From positions 1-64,000 of the forward strand of contig JAGWBD010000005.1 of assembly GCA_021296065.1 (NCBI GenBank): a stretch of 64,000 nucleotides of DNA, given 5' to 3'. Position 1 is the first letter of the stretch; each line of letters begins with the position of its first letter. Source of the stretch: Anaerolineae bacterium. GTDB lineage: Bacteria; Chloroflexota; Anaerolineae; Aggregatilineales; Phototrophicaceae. The notes under the pieces are model-generated. The model was not told the DNA's origin, ran no database searches, and saw nothing but the letters and a program-made list of their open reading frames with translations. The translations under genes and the position numbers were made by a program. Shown one piece after another: positions 1 to 9,738 of this stretch.

Positions 1-371
1 AAAACAAAGACCAGTCCGATCCCGGCCCAGTAACTGCGATGCGAGACGGACTTCAACCCGGCAAACAGGGCGATCGTCAGGGCAACCCCGCCAACCAGGG
101 CCAGTTGCATGGAAGCAAAGGTGGCTGGAATGTTCCATTCCTCATGCAAGTCCCAGAGCCATCGCAGGTAGTCCGTTGCTGGTCTGTGCTCAAGTGAAAT
201 GACCAATATCAGAATTTGAGACAGCAGCGCCGCTGCAGACAGGCGAATGGCTGTGGAAGACAAACGGTGGACCAGACTCCGGGCGAAAATCAGGACGGCA
301 GGAACATACAGAAGAAGCAGAACGACCAGAGTGATTGCTCCTGGCGACACCAGATTCTCGCCAGTGCTCAA
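1..371 (-). CDS. multi-pass membrane protein, C-terminus cut off by window edge
   Basis: This open frame runs off the left edge and is absent from the ORF track. It starts at TTG (371-369), with AGGAG about ten bases upstream. The first 123 residues contain three hydrophobic segments, including LVVLLLLYVPAVLIFA and LVGGVALTIALFAGL, and the beginning of a fourth. It is clearly an integral membrane protein, but no family can be named from this piece. It is divergent from nothing nearby: the GNAT gene ends just upstream on the same strand. Confidence 0.6.
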   Translation of the reverse strand, partial: MSTGENLVSPGAITLVVLLLLYVPAVLIFARSLVHRLSSTAIRLSAAALLSQILILVISLEHRPATDYLRWLWDLHEEWNIPATFASMQLALVGGVALTIALFAGLKSVSHRSYWAGIGLVFV

Positions 372-417
372 GGGTCTTTTGCTCCTGCCCCTCTACAAAT
401 GACCAACAGATGTCGGA

Positions 418-978
418 TCACGACAACTTCTCTGCCAGGTCCAGTTGGTAGCGTTCATCGCCGGTGACGAAGTCGCCGCGACGCAGGGTGAAAAGCGGCA
501 GGCGCTGGTCGTAGAGGTGGACGCGTCCGCGCGGCTTCATGCCCAGGCGCCGCCACAGTTTGCGCGACTCGCGGTTGGCGGGCAGCACGACGGCAATCAC
601 CTCCGGCAATTGCGCGACCTCAAAGCCGTGGCGCAGGGCGGCCTGCGCAGCCTGCTGCGGCATGTCGCTGCGTCCATAGGGGGGGCAAAGCGCGACCATC
701 AGTTCGACGCGTGAAGCGCCGTCGACGCGATGCAGGCCGGCGTGTCCGATGAGCTCGCCGCTTGCGGCCAGTGCCACGGCCCACAGGCCGTGACCGTGTA
801 GCCGCCAGTGGTCAGCGAAGTCGGCGAGGATGGCGGCGGCCCGCGCGCGCGGCGCGGGTCGACCGGCGGGCAGGGCGCGCATGGTGACCGGGTTGGTCAG
901 GACGACGCGGGCCCAGTCGGCTTCGTCGGCGGGGCTGAAGTGGCGTAGCAGCAGCTGGTCGGTATGGATGCGCGCCAT
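418..978 (-). CDS. GNAT family N-acetyltransferase (RimJ/RimL type)
   Basis: The 186-residue protein opens with the TDQLLLRHFSPADEADW pattern typical of Acetyltransf_3 enzymes. It continues with the central strands (LIGHAGLHRV) and a C-terminal segment with NRESRKLWRRLGM, matching the acetyl-CoA-binding end of RimJ/RimL-like acetyltransferases. The acyl acceptor cannot be read from sequence. Its ATG shares one base with the stop of asnS (TGATG), so translation is probably coupled. Family call is solid; substrate unknown. Confidence 0.85.
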   Translation of the reverse strand: MARIHTDQLLLRHFSPADEADWARVVLTNPVTMRALPAGRPAPRARAAAILADFADHWRLHGHGLWAVALAASGELIGHAGLHRVDGASRVELMVALCPPYGRSDMPQQAAQAALRHGFEVAQLPEVIAVVLPANRESRKLWRRLGMKPRGRVHLYDQRLPLFTLRRGDFVTGDERYQLDLAEKLS

Positions 979-2321
979 CAGGGCGACTTGCGGTTGAGCA
1001 TGCGCGCGTAGGGGACGCTCTCGCGAATGTGCGGCAGGCCGCAGATCCAGGCGACCGTGCGTTCCAGGCCGATGCCGAAGCCGGAATGCGGCACGCTGCC
1101 GAACTTGCGCAACTCCAGGTACCAGTCGTAGGCCTCGCGCGGCAGACCGATCTGCGAGACGCGCTCCTCAATCAGATTGAGATCGTGGATGCGCTCGCTG
1201 CCACCGGTGATCTCACCATAGCCCTCCGGCGCCAGCAGGTCGACGCTGCGGCAAAGCTCGGGCCGATCCGCCAGGGGCTCCATATAGAAAGCCTTGACTT
1301 CCGTGGGGTAATGGTAGACGAAGACCGGGCGTTCGAATTGTTCGGCGATGGCCGTCTCCTGCGGCGAGCCGAAGTCCTCGCCGTGTTCGATCGCCAGCAG
1401 TTCCCGTTGCTCCGCGTCGTCGATTGTGGCGGTCAAGGCGTGCAGCCGTTCGACGGCCTCGTCGTAGCTGATGCGCGGGAAGGGCGGCCGGATGCGTTCC
1501 AGCGCCGTCGTGTCGCGCCCGATCAGCGCCAGCTCCTGCGCGTGCTTCTCCAGCACCGTGCCGACGACGTGGCTGATGAAGCGTTCCTGCAGCTCCATCA
1601 GTTCTTCCAGCGAGCAGAAGGCGATCTCCGGCTCCAGCATCCAGAACTCGAGCAAATGCCGTCGCGTGCGCGATTTCTCGGCGCGGAAGGTCGGGCCGAA
1701 GCAGTAGACCTTGCCGAAGGCCGCGATGTTGGCCTCGTTGTAAAGCTGGCCGGTCTGGGCGAGGAAGGCCTGTTCGCCGAAGTAGTCGATGTCGAAGAGC
1801 GTCGTCGTCTCTTCGCCGGCGGCGGGCGTGATGATGGGCGTATCGACCAGCAGGAAGCCCTGGTCGTCGAGCCAGTTGCGCATGGCGCTGACGATGGTGG
1901 CGCGGATGCGCAGGATGGCCCACTGCCGGCTGGAGCGCACCCAGAGGTGGCGCCGGTCCATCAGGAACTCCACGCCGTGCTCCTTGGGCGTGATGGGGTA
2001 CTCGTCGGCCGCGGCGACCAGCTCCAGGCGCTGCACGCCGACTTCGTAGCCGCCGGGCAGGCCGGGCGCGCGCTCGTCGCGGCGCACCTCGCCAGCGACG
2101 CGAATGGCGGCCTCCTGCGTCAGCCCGCGCGCGAGGGCGAATTCTTCCTCGTCCATCTCGTGGCGGAAGGCGACGCACTGGACGATGCCGCTGCCATCGC
2201 GCAGGCGGATGAAATGCAGGCGTCCCTTGCCGGTGCGGGCCTGCACCCAGCCCTGCAGCAACACCTGCTCGCCTTCGTGCGCGGCGATGTCAGCGATGCG
2301 GATGAGGCTTGGCGTGGCCAA
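978..2321 (-). CDS. asnS: asparaginyl-tRNA synthetase
   Basis: Class IIb aminoacyl-tRNA synthetase that charges tRNA-Asn in the cytoplasm, 447 residues. The N-terminal OB-fold (VLLQGWVQARTGKGRLHFIR) binds the anticodon. Motif 2 is visible in FRAEKSRTRRHLLEFWMLEPE-like sequence, and motif 3 in GFGIGLERTVAWICGLPHIR. The AsnRS-type catalytic core favours Asn over Asp. The start is TTG at 2321; no ATG fits the conserved N-terminus. The GNAT gene follows with a one-base overlap. Confidence 0.93.
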   Translation of the reverse strand: MATPSLIRIADIAAHEGEQVLLQGWVQARTGKGRLHFIRLRDGSGIVQCVAFRHEMDEEEFALARGLTQEAAIRVAGEVRRDERAPGLPGGYEVGVQRLELVAAADEYPITPKEHGVEFLMDRRHLWVRSSRQWAILRIRATIVSAMRNWLDDQGFLLVDTPIITPAAGEETTTLFDIDYFGEQAFLAQTGQLYNEANIAAFGKVYCFGPTFRAEKSRTRRHLLEFWMLEPEIAFCSLEELMELQERFISHVVGTVLEKHAQELALIGRDTTALERIRPPFPRISYDEAVERLHALTATIDDAEQRELLAIEHGEDFGSPQETAIAEQFERPVFVYHYPTEVKAFYMEPLADRPELCRSVDLLAPEGYGEITGGSERIHDLNLIEERVSQIGLPREAYDWYLELRKFGSVPHSGFGIGLERTVAWICGLPHIRESVPYARMLNRKSP

Positions 2322-2393
2322 AGGTTGCGCTCCAGGGTCAGGCGGTCAGCCGGGGAGTATAGCACGGGCCAGGAGACAGTCGTTAGACAGCCC

Positions 2394-3842
2394 TCACCAC
2401 TGACCCTCCCTGAGCGGAAGCGGATCGACCGTCCAGGCCATGCGGTCGCAGAGGCGTTGCAGCAGTTCCATGCGCACACTCGCATAGGCCGGGTCCTGCC
2501 AGCGGTTGTGCGTCTCCCGCGGGTCGACCTGCAGGTCGTAGAGCTCGCCCTCGGCCAGACCATGGGCCACGACCAGCTTGTGCGTCTCCGTGCGCAGCAT
2601 GGTCAGATGCGGGCCCGGCGACCCGTGCCAGGGCATGGCGTTGTAGTACTCGCAGTAGACGTCCTGTCGCGGCGCGGCGGGTTCGCCCTGCCCCGTCAGC
2701 AGCGGCCACAGCGAGCGGCCCTGCGTGCCCGGCCAGACCGGCTCACCGGCCGCTTCCAGCAAGGTCGGCGCCAGGTCCACCAGCTCGCTCAGGTCCTCGC
2801 AAACGCCTCCCGCAATCGTTCCCGGCTGCGAGATGATCAGCGGCACGTGGATGGCCGGCTCGTAGAAGTAGGGCCCCTTGAGGTAGATGCCGTGGTCGCC
2901 CAGCATCTCGCCATGGTCGGACATGAAGATCACCAGCGTGTCCTCCAGTTGACCCGTCCCCTCCAGCGCCGCCAGCATGCGCCCCACCTGCTCGTCGATC
3001 AGGTCGACCATGGCCCAGTAGGCCGCCGTCAACAGACGGTGATCGCGCTCGCTCATCTCGGCGAAGGGGAAGTAACCCGGGCTGTTGTAGGCGGCCACGT
3101 GGTCGATGGCCTGCCAGGGCGGCTTGTCCGCCAGTTCGCCGGCTTGCCAGTTGGGCAAGGGGATCTCGTCGAGGATGTCCAGGTAGCGCTGCAGGTACTC
3201 CGAAGGCGGGTCGAAGTCATGATGCGGGTCGAAGATGTTGACGGAGAAGAGCCAGGGGTTGTCGCTGTCCTCATGGGCCTCGATGAAGTTGATCGCCTGT
3301 TGCGCGCACCAGGTCGTCTGGTGGTGTTCCGCCGGGACGCCGCTCAAGATGTGGCGCGACAGGGGCGAAGGGCTCGTTTCGCCGCTTTGACCGCGCTCGC
3401 GCAGCCAGTGGAAGTACTCGTTGGTGGGCCAGTCGCCCGGGCGCGGGTGATGCGACCAGTGGAACTCATCGTAACCGTCGCTGATGCGGCGTTCGCTGCC
3501 GGGGGTCACCTGCGGGTGGCAAGGCGAGAGGTGCAACTTGCCGGCGAGGCCGCAGGTGTAGCCGGCGTCGGCCAGCTGGCGCGTCACCAGCATCTCGTCG
3601 GGCGGGATGGACTGGCCGTTCTGGCGGCAGCGCGTCGTGCGCGGGTAGCGCCCGGTCAGGAAAGAGGCGCGGCTGGGCGTACAGACCGGGCTTTGACAAA
3701 AGGCGCGCGCAAAGTGCACGCCACCGGCGGTCAGACTGTCAAGGTGTGGCGTGCGTACAAAGTCGTTGCCGTGGCAGCCGAGCGTGTCATAACGTTGCTG
3801 GTCGGTGCAGATCCACAGGATGTTGGGCCGACGGGAACTCAT
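2394..3842 (-). CDS. type I sulfatase (arylsulfatase A-like)
   Basis: 482-residue alkaline-phosphatase-superfamily hydrolase cleaving sulfate esters. The start RPNILWICTDQQRYDTLG supplies the metal-binding Asp pair. Cys54 in CTPSRASFLTGRYP is the CxPxR site converted to formylglycine. MSDHGEMLGDHG is the second metal site. No signal peptide is visible, so it appears cytoplasmic or is exported by another route. SD GGAGGGACC precedes the ATG. It closely resembles the sulfatase at 25683-27080; substrate is unknown. Confidence 0.92.
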   Translation of the reverse strand: MSSRRPNILWICTDQQRYDTLGCHGNDFVRTPHLDSLTAGGVHFARAFCQSPVCTPSRASFLTGRYPRTTRCRQNGQSIPPDEMLVTRQLADAGYTCGLAGKLHLSPCHPQVTPGSERRISDGYDEFHWSHHPRPGDWPTNEYFHWLRERGQSGETSPSPLSRHILSGVPAEHHQTTWCAQQAINFIEAHEDSDNPWLFSVNIFDPHHDFDPPSEYLQRYLDILDEIPLPNWQAGELADKPPWQAIDHVAAYNSPGYFPFAEMSERDHRLLTAAYWAMVDLIDEQVGRMLAALEGTGQLEDTLVIFMSDHGEMLGDHGIYLKGPYFYEPAIHVPLIISQPGTIAGGVCEDLSELVDLAPTLLEAAGEPVWPGTQGRSLWPLLTGQGEPAAPRQDVYCEYYNAMPWHGSPGPHLTMLRTETHKLVVAHGLAEGELYDLQVDPRETHNRWQDPAYASVRMELLQRLCDRMAWTVDPLPLREGQW

Positions 3843-4109
3843 GGTCCCTCCGCAATGCGCTGGTTGGCAGGCAAATGTGCGCTTCCGTTTTTACCGCAAA
3901 CCTGCACCTCTGCCCCACCCCGGCGTCCAGCAACTGGCACGGTTTCTGCCATCCCGCGTAACATTTCGCTCCCGGAAAGGCGCCAGACGATACAGCTCCG
4001 GAGTCGGAGAGATGAAGCTGTCGCCGGGGGCCTGGATTCTTGCAGATTTTCTACATAAAACTGCCCTGGATTTCGGTGTTTTGGCCCTGATTGGTATGGC
4101 CCTGTCTGA

Positions 4110-4115
4110 TACACT
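4110..4115 (+). promoter_or_regulatory. -10 element, probable leaderless start
   Basis: TACACT preceded by TG lies six bases before the ATG of the small gene at 4122. With usual -10 spacing, transcription would begin at or next to the ATG, and no Shine-Dalgarno sequence is present. A -35 box is not convincing. Confidence 0.35.
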
Positions 4116-4121
4116 GAATCC

Positions 4122-4436
4122 ATGGTTACCTACGACTCTGCAAACGCACACTTTGACTATCCCGACGTGACGCGGCACTGGTCGCCCTTTTCCGGCCAGC
4201 TCGCCGGCGGCGATTCGCTCGTCACTTTTTTCAACCAGGGTTGGCAGCTTGCCGACGAAATCGACAACGAGGAAGTCTGGCTCAGCGGCGCCCGGCCGGT
4301 CACCGTCTGTCACATGACCCTGACGCGTGACGGTGAAGTCCTGAAGTTACCGGTCTTCGCCAATCCCTTTGTGCGCAGTCTGCTGCGCCGCCGTGAAAGC
4401 GACTCGCGCCCCCTGGGCGACGGCGTCACGGCCTGA
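4122..4436 (+). CDS. hypothetical 104-residue protein
   Basis: Not recognised. It has no signal peptide or membrane segment. The sequence is mixed hydrophilic and aromatic (FDYPDVTRHWSPFSGQ) with a basic C-terminal part (FVRSLLRRRES). It lies between a sulfatase and the large membrane fusion gene and overlaps the end of the latter convergently by 11 bases. The isolated -10 element just upstream and the natural-looking composition support it as real. Function unknown. Confidence 0.55.
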   Translation: MVTYDSANAHFDYPDVTRHWSPFSGQLAGGDSLVTFFNQGWQLADEIDNEEVWLSGARPVTVCHMTLTRDGEVLKLPVFANPFVRSLLRRRESDSRPLGDGVTA

Positions 4437-7400
4437 GGGTCGGCAACGCCAGCTTTCTCAATCGCTGCGGCAACAGGGGCTGTAACAGCCCGCGTTCCTG
4501 CGCTGTCAGAGGCTGCAACCACCACAGCAGCAACACGTAAAGGACGCAGCCGGCCAGCAGCGCCAGCGCCGCCGACAGCGGCCAAAGACCAGCCAGCGTC
4601 AGAAGCAGCAGCGCCGTTGCCAGCAGGGGCCGCCACAGAATGTCGCGCCAGGGCAGCGGCCCCAGCGCCCGTTGCAGCAACCGGACAAAGGGTACGAGCA
4701 GGATGACCTCCGAGGCGATGGTGGTCAGGGCGGCGGCCTGGTAGCCGTAGGTCGGCACCAGCACCAGGTTGGCCACCACGTTGAAGGCCACGGCCAGCAA
4801 AAAGGCGCGGGTGATGCGCCGCTGCAGGTCCAGCGCAATGAGCGCGTACTGCAGGAAACTGTTGACCCAGCCAACCGGAATGCTCCAGATCATCAGTTGC
4901 GTGGCGATGGCGCCATCCGGCAGATACTGCGTCCCGCCCAGCAGGCTGGTCAGGGCCCAGGCCAGGGCGGTGAAGAGCGCCGCCAGCGGCAGGGCCAGGA
5001 TCAACAGCAGCTTGATGCCCAGAACGCAGGTGCGCTTCAGCGTTTCGCGCTCTTCCTGCGCCTGGCGCGACATCACCGGCAGCAACGCCTGGGTAAAGAA
5101 AGCCGGGATGATGTTCAGCGCCGCCACCCACTTGTAGGCCACGCTGTAAAGGCCGAGCATGCGGGCGCCATGGATGGCCTCAATGATCAGCACGTCCACC
5201 TGAAAAAAGATGGTCGCCAGGAAATGGTTGGCCAGCAGCGGCCAGCTGGCGCCGGTCATGCGTCGAATCAGCCGCAATTCGGGTCGGCCGGAGGCCAAGC
5301 CGCGCAGCAGCGGGCGCGCCCCCAGCGCGAGCAGCACCAAAGTCAGCACATTGGTCACGATGCTGACCGCCGCCAGCCCCACCACGCCCTCTCCGGCCAG
5401 CAACACGAAGAGCCCGAATACCGTCTTGCTCATCGTGGCGATACTGGTGACTGCCGCCGGGAATTCGGCGCGCTGGAAGCCGTAGAAGAGCGAGGTCAGG
5501 CCCTTGGCCAGGCTGCCGGGGAAGATTCCCAGGTAAAGCAGCGCGATAGTCAGCAGTCCGGCTTCACCCAGCGGCGGCGCAATCAGTTGCTGCCGCGCCA
5601 GCAGGAAGGCCACCAGCAGCAGCAGGCCCGCAAATGTCAGCGCAAGGCGCAGGGCGCTGCTGCTCAACAGCACACGCAGCGCATGCGCCGGTTCACGCGC
5701 CACCTCGCGCGTCAGCCACACGTCCAGACCGAAGTTGCTGAGAATGTCGAACCACAGAAAGATGAAGCCTGCGTAGAAATAGACCCCGGCGTCCGTCGGG
5801 CCCAGGATGCGCAACATCACCAGGGCGAAGGCGAAATCAATGCCGCGGTTGAAGAGATTGACCAGAATCGGCGCCACGCTGTTGCGCGCCACCCGCGCCA
5901 CGTTGCCTTCGGCCCGGCGCGTCAACATGCGCCACATCCAGAAACCGGTGAAAGAAATCATCAGGGCCGCACCGATGACAGAGCCGAAGAAGCCGATCTG
6001 GAAGTTGGCCGGGCTGAAGTTCATTCGCAGCAAAAGCGACTCGTCTTCCCCCAGTTCGGAGCCGAAACGCGCTTCCAGCGCCGCCCGTTCCAGCGTCACC
6101 CCCTGGAAGTTCTCCAGCACCAGCGTGACTGGCAGCTCCATTTCCTCTGCGGAGTCCGGGCCGGCCGGACGCAACCAGGCGCGCCAGCCCGGCATCCAGC
6201 TCTCGCTGACAACCACCTGGCTCAGCGCTCCGCCAGGCAAGGTGAACTGCAAGAGTTTTTCGCGGCCGCTCTCCCGCAGTATCTCGACGGGCAGGGTCTC
6301 GGGCAGCGCGTCGGCCCGCAAGGGAGCTGCAGCCGTCGTCAGCCAGGCCAGGCGATACGCCGGCAGTTCATAGATGCGCAGGGCCGCATCTTCCCATGCC
6401 AGCTCTGTGCCCGGCGGCAACTGCGATACGATTTCAAAATCCGCCTCGCTGAGCAGCCAGCGCGTGCCGGTCAGCGCCAGTCGCTGCCAGTCAACGCTTG
6501 CCAGTTGATCGACGTAAAGTGGCGCCACCCGGTTGTAGGGCAGTTGGCGCTGATCGACGATGCCCTGCATGAAGTCGACGTATTGCCGCGGAATGATGCT
6601 TTCGTAGCCGCGGATATCCCTCAGGCCATGTGCCATGCCGCTGTTCGCAGGCAGAATGGCCCGCTCGCCTTCCAGCGTCGTATAGCGCCAGGCGCCCGAC
6701 TGTTGTTGCAGCCACTCGATGGCCGGCGGCGTAAATTCCAGCAGCGCCGGATCGGCGGCGGCGTGGAAGCCGCCGGATGCCAGCATCAGGTCCAGCGCCA
6801 GCAGACCCCCGGCCGCGACCTGCCACGCGCGTGACCGCAGGTTGCGGCCGGCCCACAGCAGGATAAGGCCGCCGCCCAGCGCCAACAGGCCGAAGATCAA
6901 CAGGTTGACGGCCTGAAAGCTGGCGAACAGGCGGGCGTCGGCGAAGACCTGATCGGCCAGCGCCAGACCATGAAACACACGCGCCACCAGTGCTTCCAGT
7001 TGGGAGTAGAAAAGGCGCAGCGCCAGCAGCCCCGCCAGAGTCGCAAGGCCGAGGGCTGAGAGCGCAAGGCCGACCCGTTTGCGCCAGGCGCCTGCGTCGC
7101 CAGCGACCAGGCGATCGGCGCCGAGGCCGGCCAATACCGCCAGACCCAGACTCACGGCGAACACCCAGCGAAAGGGCGAGTGCAACTGGTCGATGCCCGG
7201 CAGCAGCCACAGCAGACGGTAGCTCGGCAGACCGAACATGAAGCTGAGCCCCGCCACCGTCAGCAGCAGAAAGAACAGGGTCAGTCCGCGCGCGTGGACT
7301 TTGACAGTGGATCGGCGCAGGTTACCAAGGGCCAATGCGGCCAGGGCCAGAGTCAGCAGGCCGCTGTAGAGCGCGGCCTCGACGTAATTCTTGATGCCCC

Positions 7401-8418
7401 ATTCGGTCGATCGCAGCGAAACCTGTTGGCCGCTGAAAATGTCGGTCACACTGTGTTGGGCCGGGCTGCCGTAGAAATTCGGCAAGAGAAACTGAATGAG
7501 GTCGCGCGGGGGATGCGCCCAGCCAATCACCTGCTCATACGATGCCGAACCGCTGCGGAAATTCATGCCGGCGAATTCGACCAGCGGCAGCAGCTGCAGG
7601 GCGGCAGTCGCCACCCCGATGAGCGCCACGGCCAGCATCCAGGGAACGGCGCCCGCCGCCGCGCGCAGGCCGACGGCCTGCCAGCGCTGCGACAACCGCG
7701 CCAGGGCCCAGATGCCCGCGACAAGCCAGGTGTAGTAGCTCATTTCGGCATGTCCGGCCAACAGCACAAGGCACAGGACCAGCGCAGCGAAGGATGGCCA
7801 CAGCGGGCGCGCGGGGCGACCCGCCAGAGTCTGGTTACGAATGCAAAACTCGATCAGCAAAAGAAACAGCGGCAACCAGGTCGCCGCGGCGAGGACCATC
7901 GGGAAGACCGCGCTGATCACCAGGAAGGCCGACAGTTGCCAGGCCAGCGCGGCAATGAAGCTGCCAAAACGCCCGGTGCGCATGCCGCGCATGAAGGCGT
8001 ACATGCCCGCCCCGGCAACCCAAAGCTGAAAGACCGTGAACCAGCCATAGGCCGACCACAGGGGCAAAATGTAGATAATCAGACTGAAGGCGTAGTGTCC
8101 CGAATGCTGCCCGGCGGCGAGGAAGGGAATGCCGCTGAACTGCCGCGGGTTCCAGAGCGGCGCCTCGCCGGCTTCCAGGCTTTCGCGCAGAAACTGCTTC
8201 CAGGGGTAGTTCTGCAGCACGAGGTCGGAGACCAGCGCGTTGTGCGGCAGGTCCGGCGCGCCGACCGCTTCCCGATGGCTGGCCCAGGGCTCAAACTGGT
8301 AAAGGTTGTCCGCAGGTAGCAGGGTACGCCCGCCCAGGGTCTGCTGCCAGAAGAGCAGCAGTGGCGGAAGCGCGAGGAGCAACAGAATGCGCAGGTCCGG
8401 CGCAAAACGTCGTAGCAT
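4426..8418 (-). CDS. YfhO-family membrane protein fused to a Wzx-like polysaccharide flippase
   Basis: 1330 residues in two halves. Residues 1 to about 830 look like YfhO-type glycosyltransferase-like membrane proteins: an N-terminal TM, the LLPADNLYQFEPW and YPWKQFLRESLEAGEAPLWN region, many TM helices, then an extracytoplasmic domain. After a linker helix, residues about 850-1330 form a multi-TM flippase of the MOP superfamily (ILGPTDAGVYFYAGFIFLW, SLAKGLTSLFYGFQRAEFPA). The likely role is transfer or export of lipid-linked sugars at the cell envelope. The reading frame is uninterrupted, so the fusion is not an obvious artefact. Confidence 0.82.
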   Translation of the reverse strand: MLRRFAPDLRILLLLALPPLLLFWQQTLGGRTLLPADNLYQFEPWASHREAVGAPDLPHNALVSDLVLQNYPWKQFLRESLEAGEAPLWNPRQFSGIPFLAAGQHSGHYAFSLIIYILPLWSAYGWFTVFQLWVAGAGMYAFMRGMRTGRFGSFIAALAWQLSAFLVISAVFPMVLAAATWLPLFLLLIEFCIRNQTLAGRPARPLWPSFAALVLCLVLLAGHAEMSYYTWLVAGIWALARLSQRWQAVGLRAAAGAVPWMLAVALIGVATAALQLLPLVEFAGMNFRSGSASYEQVIGWAHPPRDLIQFLLPNFYGSPAQHSVTDIFSGQQVSLRSTEWGIKNYVEAALYSGLLTLALAALALGNLRRSTVKVHARGLTLFFLLLTVAGLSFMFGLPSYRLLWLLPGIDQLHSPFRWVFAVSLGLAVLAGLGADRLVAGDAGAWRKRVGLALSALGLATLAGLLALRLFYSQLEALVARVFHGLALADQVFADARLFASFQAVNLLIFGLLALGGGLILLWAGRNLRSRAWQVAAGGLLALDLMLASGGFHAAADPALLEFTPPAIEWLQQQSGAWRYTTLEGERAILPANSGMAHGLRDIRGYESIIPRQYVDFMQGIVDQRQLPYNRVAPLYVDQLASVDWQRLALTGTRWLLSEADFEIVSQLPPGTELAWEDAALRIYELPAYRLAWLTTAAAPLRADALPETLPVEILRESGREKLLQFTLPGGALSQVVVSESWMPGWRAWLRPAGPDSAEEMELPVTLVLENFQGVTLERAALEARFGSELGEDESLLLRMNFSPANFQIGFFGSVIGAALMISFTGFWMWRMLTRRAEGNVARVARNSVAPILVNLFNRGIDFAFALVMLRILGPTDAGVYFYAGFIFLWFDILSNFGLDVWLTREVAREPAHALRVLLSSSALRLALTFAGLLLLVAFLLARQQLIAPPLGEAGLLTIALLYLGIFPGSLAKGLTSLFYGFQRAEFPAAVTSIATMSKTVFGLFVLLAGEGVVGLAAVSIVTNVLTLVLLALGARPLLRGLASGRPELRLIRRMTGASWPLLANHFLATIFFQVDVLIIEAIHGARMLGLYSVAYKWVAALNIIPAFFTQALLPVMSRQAQEERETLKRTCVLGIKLLLILALPLAALFTALAWALTSLLGGTQYLPDGAIATQLMIWSIPVGWVNSFLQYALIALDLQRRITRAFLLAVAFNVVANLVLVPTYGYQAAALTTIASEVILLVPFVRLLQRALGPLPWRDILWRPLLATALLLLTLAGLWPLSAALALLAGCVLYVLLLWWLQPLTAQERGLLQPLLPQRLRKLALPTLRP

Positions 8419-8768
8419 GGGGGCCAGTTCGCCCGGTCAACATTGGCGCAGCAGATTTTATTGTACATGCCCCGCAGCAGCCGTCGAACATCGTATATTT
8501 CTATCAGCTATTTGTCCAAAAGGCACCGTGAATTTGTGCAAATTACCTGTGTGTACACAATTTCGTGACATGTTCTAAATGTTACGTTAATCTAAACGAC
8601 TGGGTATTTGCAGACCGGCGACATGCGCTGCCGACAGGTGGCTGCGGAGGTTACGGTCTGCGAAGGCGTTGAGGCGCTTTCTGTCGCAAGACCCGTTGGC
8701 CCGATCACATTGTCCTTCCCGGTTGGCGGGACAATTGAAACGGCAAACATGAAGTTCGAGGCGCAGCC
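8419..8768. other. divergent intergenic region, AT-rich
   Basis: 350 bases between the divergent fusion gene and the secreted repeat protein, locally much more AT-rich than the rest. It holds TACAAT on the minus strand at 8465-8460, a plausible -10 for the fusion gene, and a perfect 10-bp palindrome TGTGTACACA at 8550-8559 that could be an operator. No convincing gene; the 62-aa ORF here is not supported. Confidence 0.45.
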
Positions 8769-9559
8769 ATGCCAGAGGCCGCATCAACCGGAGTGACGGT
8801 TCAGGGGTCGTTCCGCAACAAGGCATTTCTGACAGCGATACTGCTGTTGCTGCTTCCCTTCTTTCCCGCTGCCGCGCAGGAAGGCCTGCAAGTTCCGCTT
8901 ACCGTCCACGGCCTGCGTTCTCTGCCGGGGAAAGTCGTCGCCTGGGACGCAGTTGCGGGCGCTTCGAGTCTGCTGGTCTCCACCCGAAACACAGGTGAAA
9001 CACAGGCCAACACCCAATTGCTGGCGGGCAGCGCCACTACCCTGGACGCTTCCGGTATCGCTTCACTGGGGGAGAACTGGCAAATCCGCCTGCTGGTGAT
9101 TGGCTCGGACGGTTCGCTTGGGCCCTGGACGGACTGGTACGACTACGACAACACGGTTCCCACCTACACCCCTACGCCAACAAGCACGCCGACGGCAACC
9201 AGTACACCAACAGCGACCAGCACTCCCACGGCGACCCCTACCAGCACGGCAACGCCCCCGGCGACCGCGACGCCCACGCATACGCCGGAACCACCCGTGC
9301 TCGCGAACCTTCGCTCTGCGGGATCAATGACTTTGGAGTGGGACGCGGTCTCCGATGCCTATGAAATTGACATTCAGTACAGAAACTTCGGCAGCGAGAC
9401 AGGGGAGAGGTCACCACCGTTGGCGGTGATCAGACAAGCGTGGACCTGAGCGGGGTTGCCTGGCTGGAAGAGGACTGGGAAGCAAGGGCAAGGGCGATCA
9501 GGGACGATGATGGCAGCGATGCCGTGGGCCCCTGGACGAACTGGCTCCGCATCAATTAG
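8769..9559 (+). CDS. secreted two-repeat protein with Thr/Pro linker, frameshifted
   Basis: A signal-peptide-like segment (AFLTAILLLLLPFFPAAAQ) is followed by a repeat of about 90 residues ending SLGPWTDW, a long TPTPTSTPT linker, and a second copy starting LANLRSAGSMTLEWDAV. In the ORF track the second copy breaks off at residue 226. One missing base, or a -1 slip in GGGG at 9402-9405, restores a frame ending VGPWTNWLRIN and TAG at 9557-9559, which matches the end of copy 1. The repeats are Fn3-like in pattern. Likely surface exposed; function unknown. Confidence 0.65.
9172..9297 (+). repeat. low-complexity Thr/Pro/Ala-coding linker
   Basis: Degenerate tandem hexamer-like DNA coding for TP, TS and TAT units between the two repeats of the surface protein. 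The same kind of linker occurs in the proteins at 28224, 34410 and 35183. Confidence 0.7.
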
Positions 9560-9738
9560 CCGTCAGCCGTCGTCAGCCTCAACGGGCGCTTCAGATCTGA
9601 AATTTGCGCCACAACACAATCAAGGCAGGACCCGGAACATGGACAGCCAGGACCAGCGGCGATCCGAAGGCGCGCTTGTCCCTTGAGCCTGTGAATCACG
9701 ACCGCTACACTATACGCACACACAACGGGGACAGTCCC

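Noticed and set aside
216-467. 83-aa plus-strand ORF
   Set aside because: Antisense to a better-supported membrane protein frame.
1029-4058. 1009-aa plus-strand ORF
   Set aside because: Antisense to asnS and a sulfatase with clear motifs; the composition is a GC-rich shadow without domains.
4672-6834. 720-aa plus-strand ORF
   Set aside because: Antisense to the YfhO-flippase gene; Gln/Arg-rich shadow.
8608-8796. 62-aa ORF before the repeat protein
   Set aside because: No SD, no similarity cues, overlaps the start of the real gene.
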